Shown piece after piece: positions 6,105 through 6,376 of a stretch of DNA of 6,376 nt. Source of the stretch: Bacillota bacterium (GTDB lineage: Bacteria > Bacillota > Limnochordia > Darwinibacteriales > Darwinibacteriaceae); NCBI GenBank assembly GCA_012518325.1, contig JAAYSR010000082.1:1-6376 (forward strand), written 5' to 3'. The notes below the pieces were generated by a model that saw only the letters and a list, made by a program, of their open reading frames with translations, had not been told where the DNA came from and ran no database searches. Positions within the stretch are counted from its first letter, which is position 1. Each line of letters opens with the position of its first letter. A program made the translations under genes and the position numbers.

Positions 6105-6358
6105 AGTTGCGTAATGCTTAGGACCCGGGCCTTAAGGCTGAAAGTCAGAGGCAGAGCGGGATAATAATACAGGCTCTCCTCATCGCTAACGCTTTCGCCC
6201 ATGCCCTGGGCACAGCGATCATGTCCGTTGAAATACTCAATGGTCAGACCCGCCCTCGCCAGTGAATTGACTAAACCGTCTATGGTATACATCCAGCAGT
6301 TGTTCTTGGATTCCTGTGCTGCTGATGCATAGCCGCCGATGGCCGTACTTGCCTTCAT
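6068..6358 (-). pseudogene. SAM-dependent methyltransferase, C-terminal part, frame disrupted
   Basis: An open stretch of 96 residues resembles the C-terminal third of a class I SAM-dependent methyltransferase: GGYAS (8-12) then CWMYTIDGLVNSLARAGLTI (21-40), EYF, and SLYYYPALPLTFSLKA near the end. The Rossmann domain with the SAM-binding GxGxG lies beyond the window edge, if present. The ATG at 6358 is doubtful: the 18 bases upstream show no binding site, and an in-frame TGA sits at 6368-6370. The only frame open to the window edge reads ELMDTHEGKYG. At the other end the frame runs 17 residues past the usual family terminus into the terminator hairpin and stops in its loop. A TAA one base out of frame (6118-6120) lies just after the expected C-terminus, 13 bases before the hairpin. 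I read this as a gene with two single-base frameshifts, either real decay or sequencing error. Methyl acceptor unknown. Confidence 0.6.
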
Positions 6359-6376
6359 GGGTGTCCATCAGTTCCA

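Overview
The window is typical bacterial chromosome with mid-range G+C. Every gene I can support lies on the minus strand, so transcription runs from high to low coordinates. Strong GGAGG-type ribosome binding sites and protein families common in Clostridia-like genomes suggest Bacillota. The solute-binding protein has a plain cleavable signal peptide with no lipobox cysteine, which is unusual for a monoderm Gram-positive. A diderm Bacillota (for example Limnochordia-like) or a related lineage would fit. This placement is inference.

Layout in transcription order: (1) At the right edge (6068-6358) is the C-terminal part of a class I SAM-dependent methyltransferase. Its frame appears broken at both ends, and a clear intrinsic terminator follows (6055-6104). 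(2) About 190 bases of intergenic DNA follow, with a weak candidate promoter and a 10-bp palindrome. (3) Next is a three-gene ABC importer: permease UgpA-like (4966-5862), permease UgpE-like (4142-4969, start overlapping the previous stop as ATGA), and binding protein UgpB-like (2741-4048, GTG start). (4) A large stem-loop (2681-2727) follows the binding-protein gene. (5) A 393-residue protein fusing two GNAT acetyltransferase domains (1455-2636) is next. (6) A MATE-family multidrug exporter (4-1380) ends at the left edge.

Functionally, the ABC block should import glycerol-3-phosphate, a glycerophosphodiester or a related sugar compound. No ATPase gene (ugpC/msmX type) and no ugpQ are present here, so the ATPase must be encoded elsewhere. 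The acetyltransferase/exporter pair looks like a small detoxification or drug-resistance unit, since its first GNAT domain resembles streptothricin acetyltransferases.

I found no CRISPR array, RNA gene, insertion sequence or clearly novel system. The most notable items are the double-GNAT fusion, the ATPase-less ugp cassette with its binding-protein gene last, and the disrupted methyltransferase.
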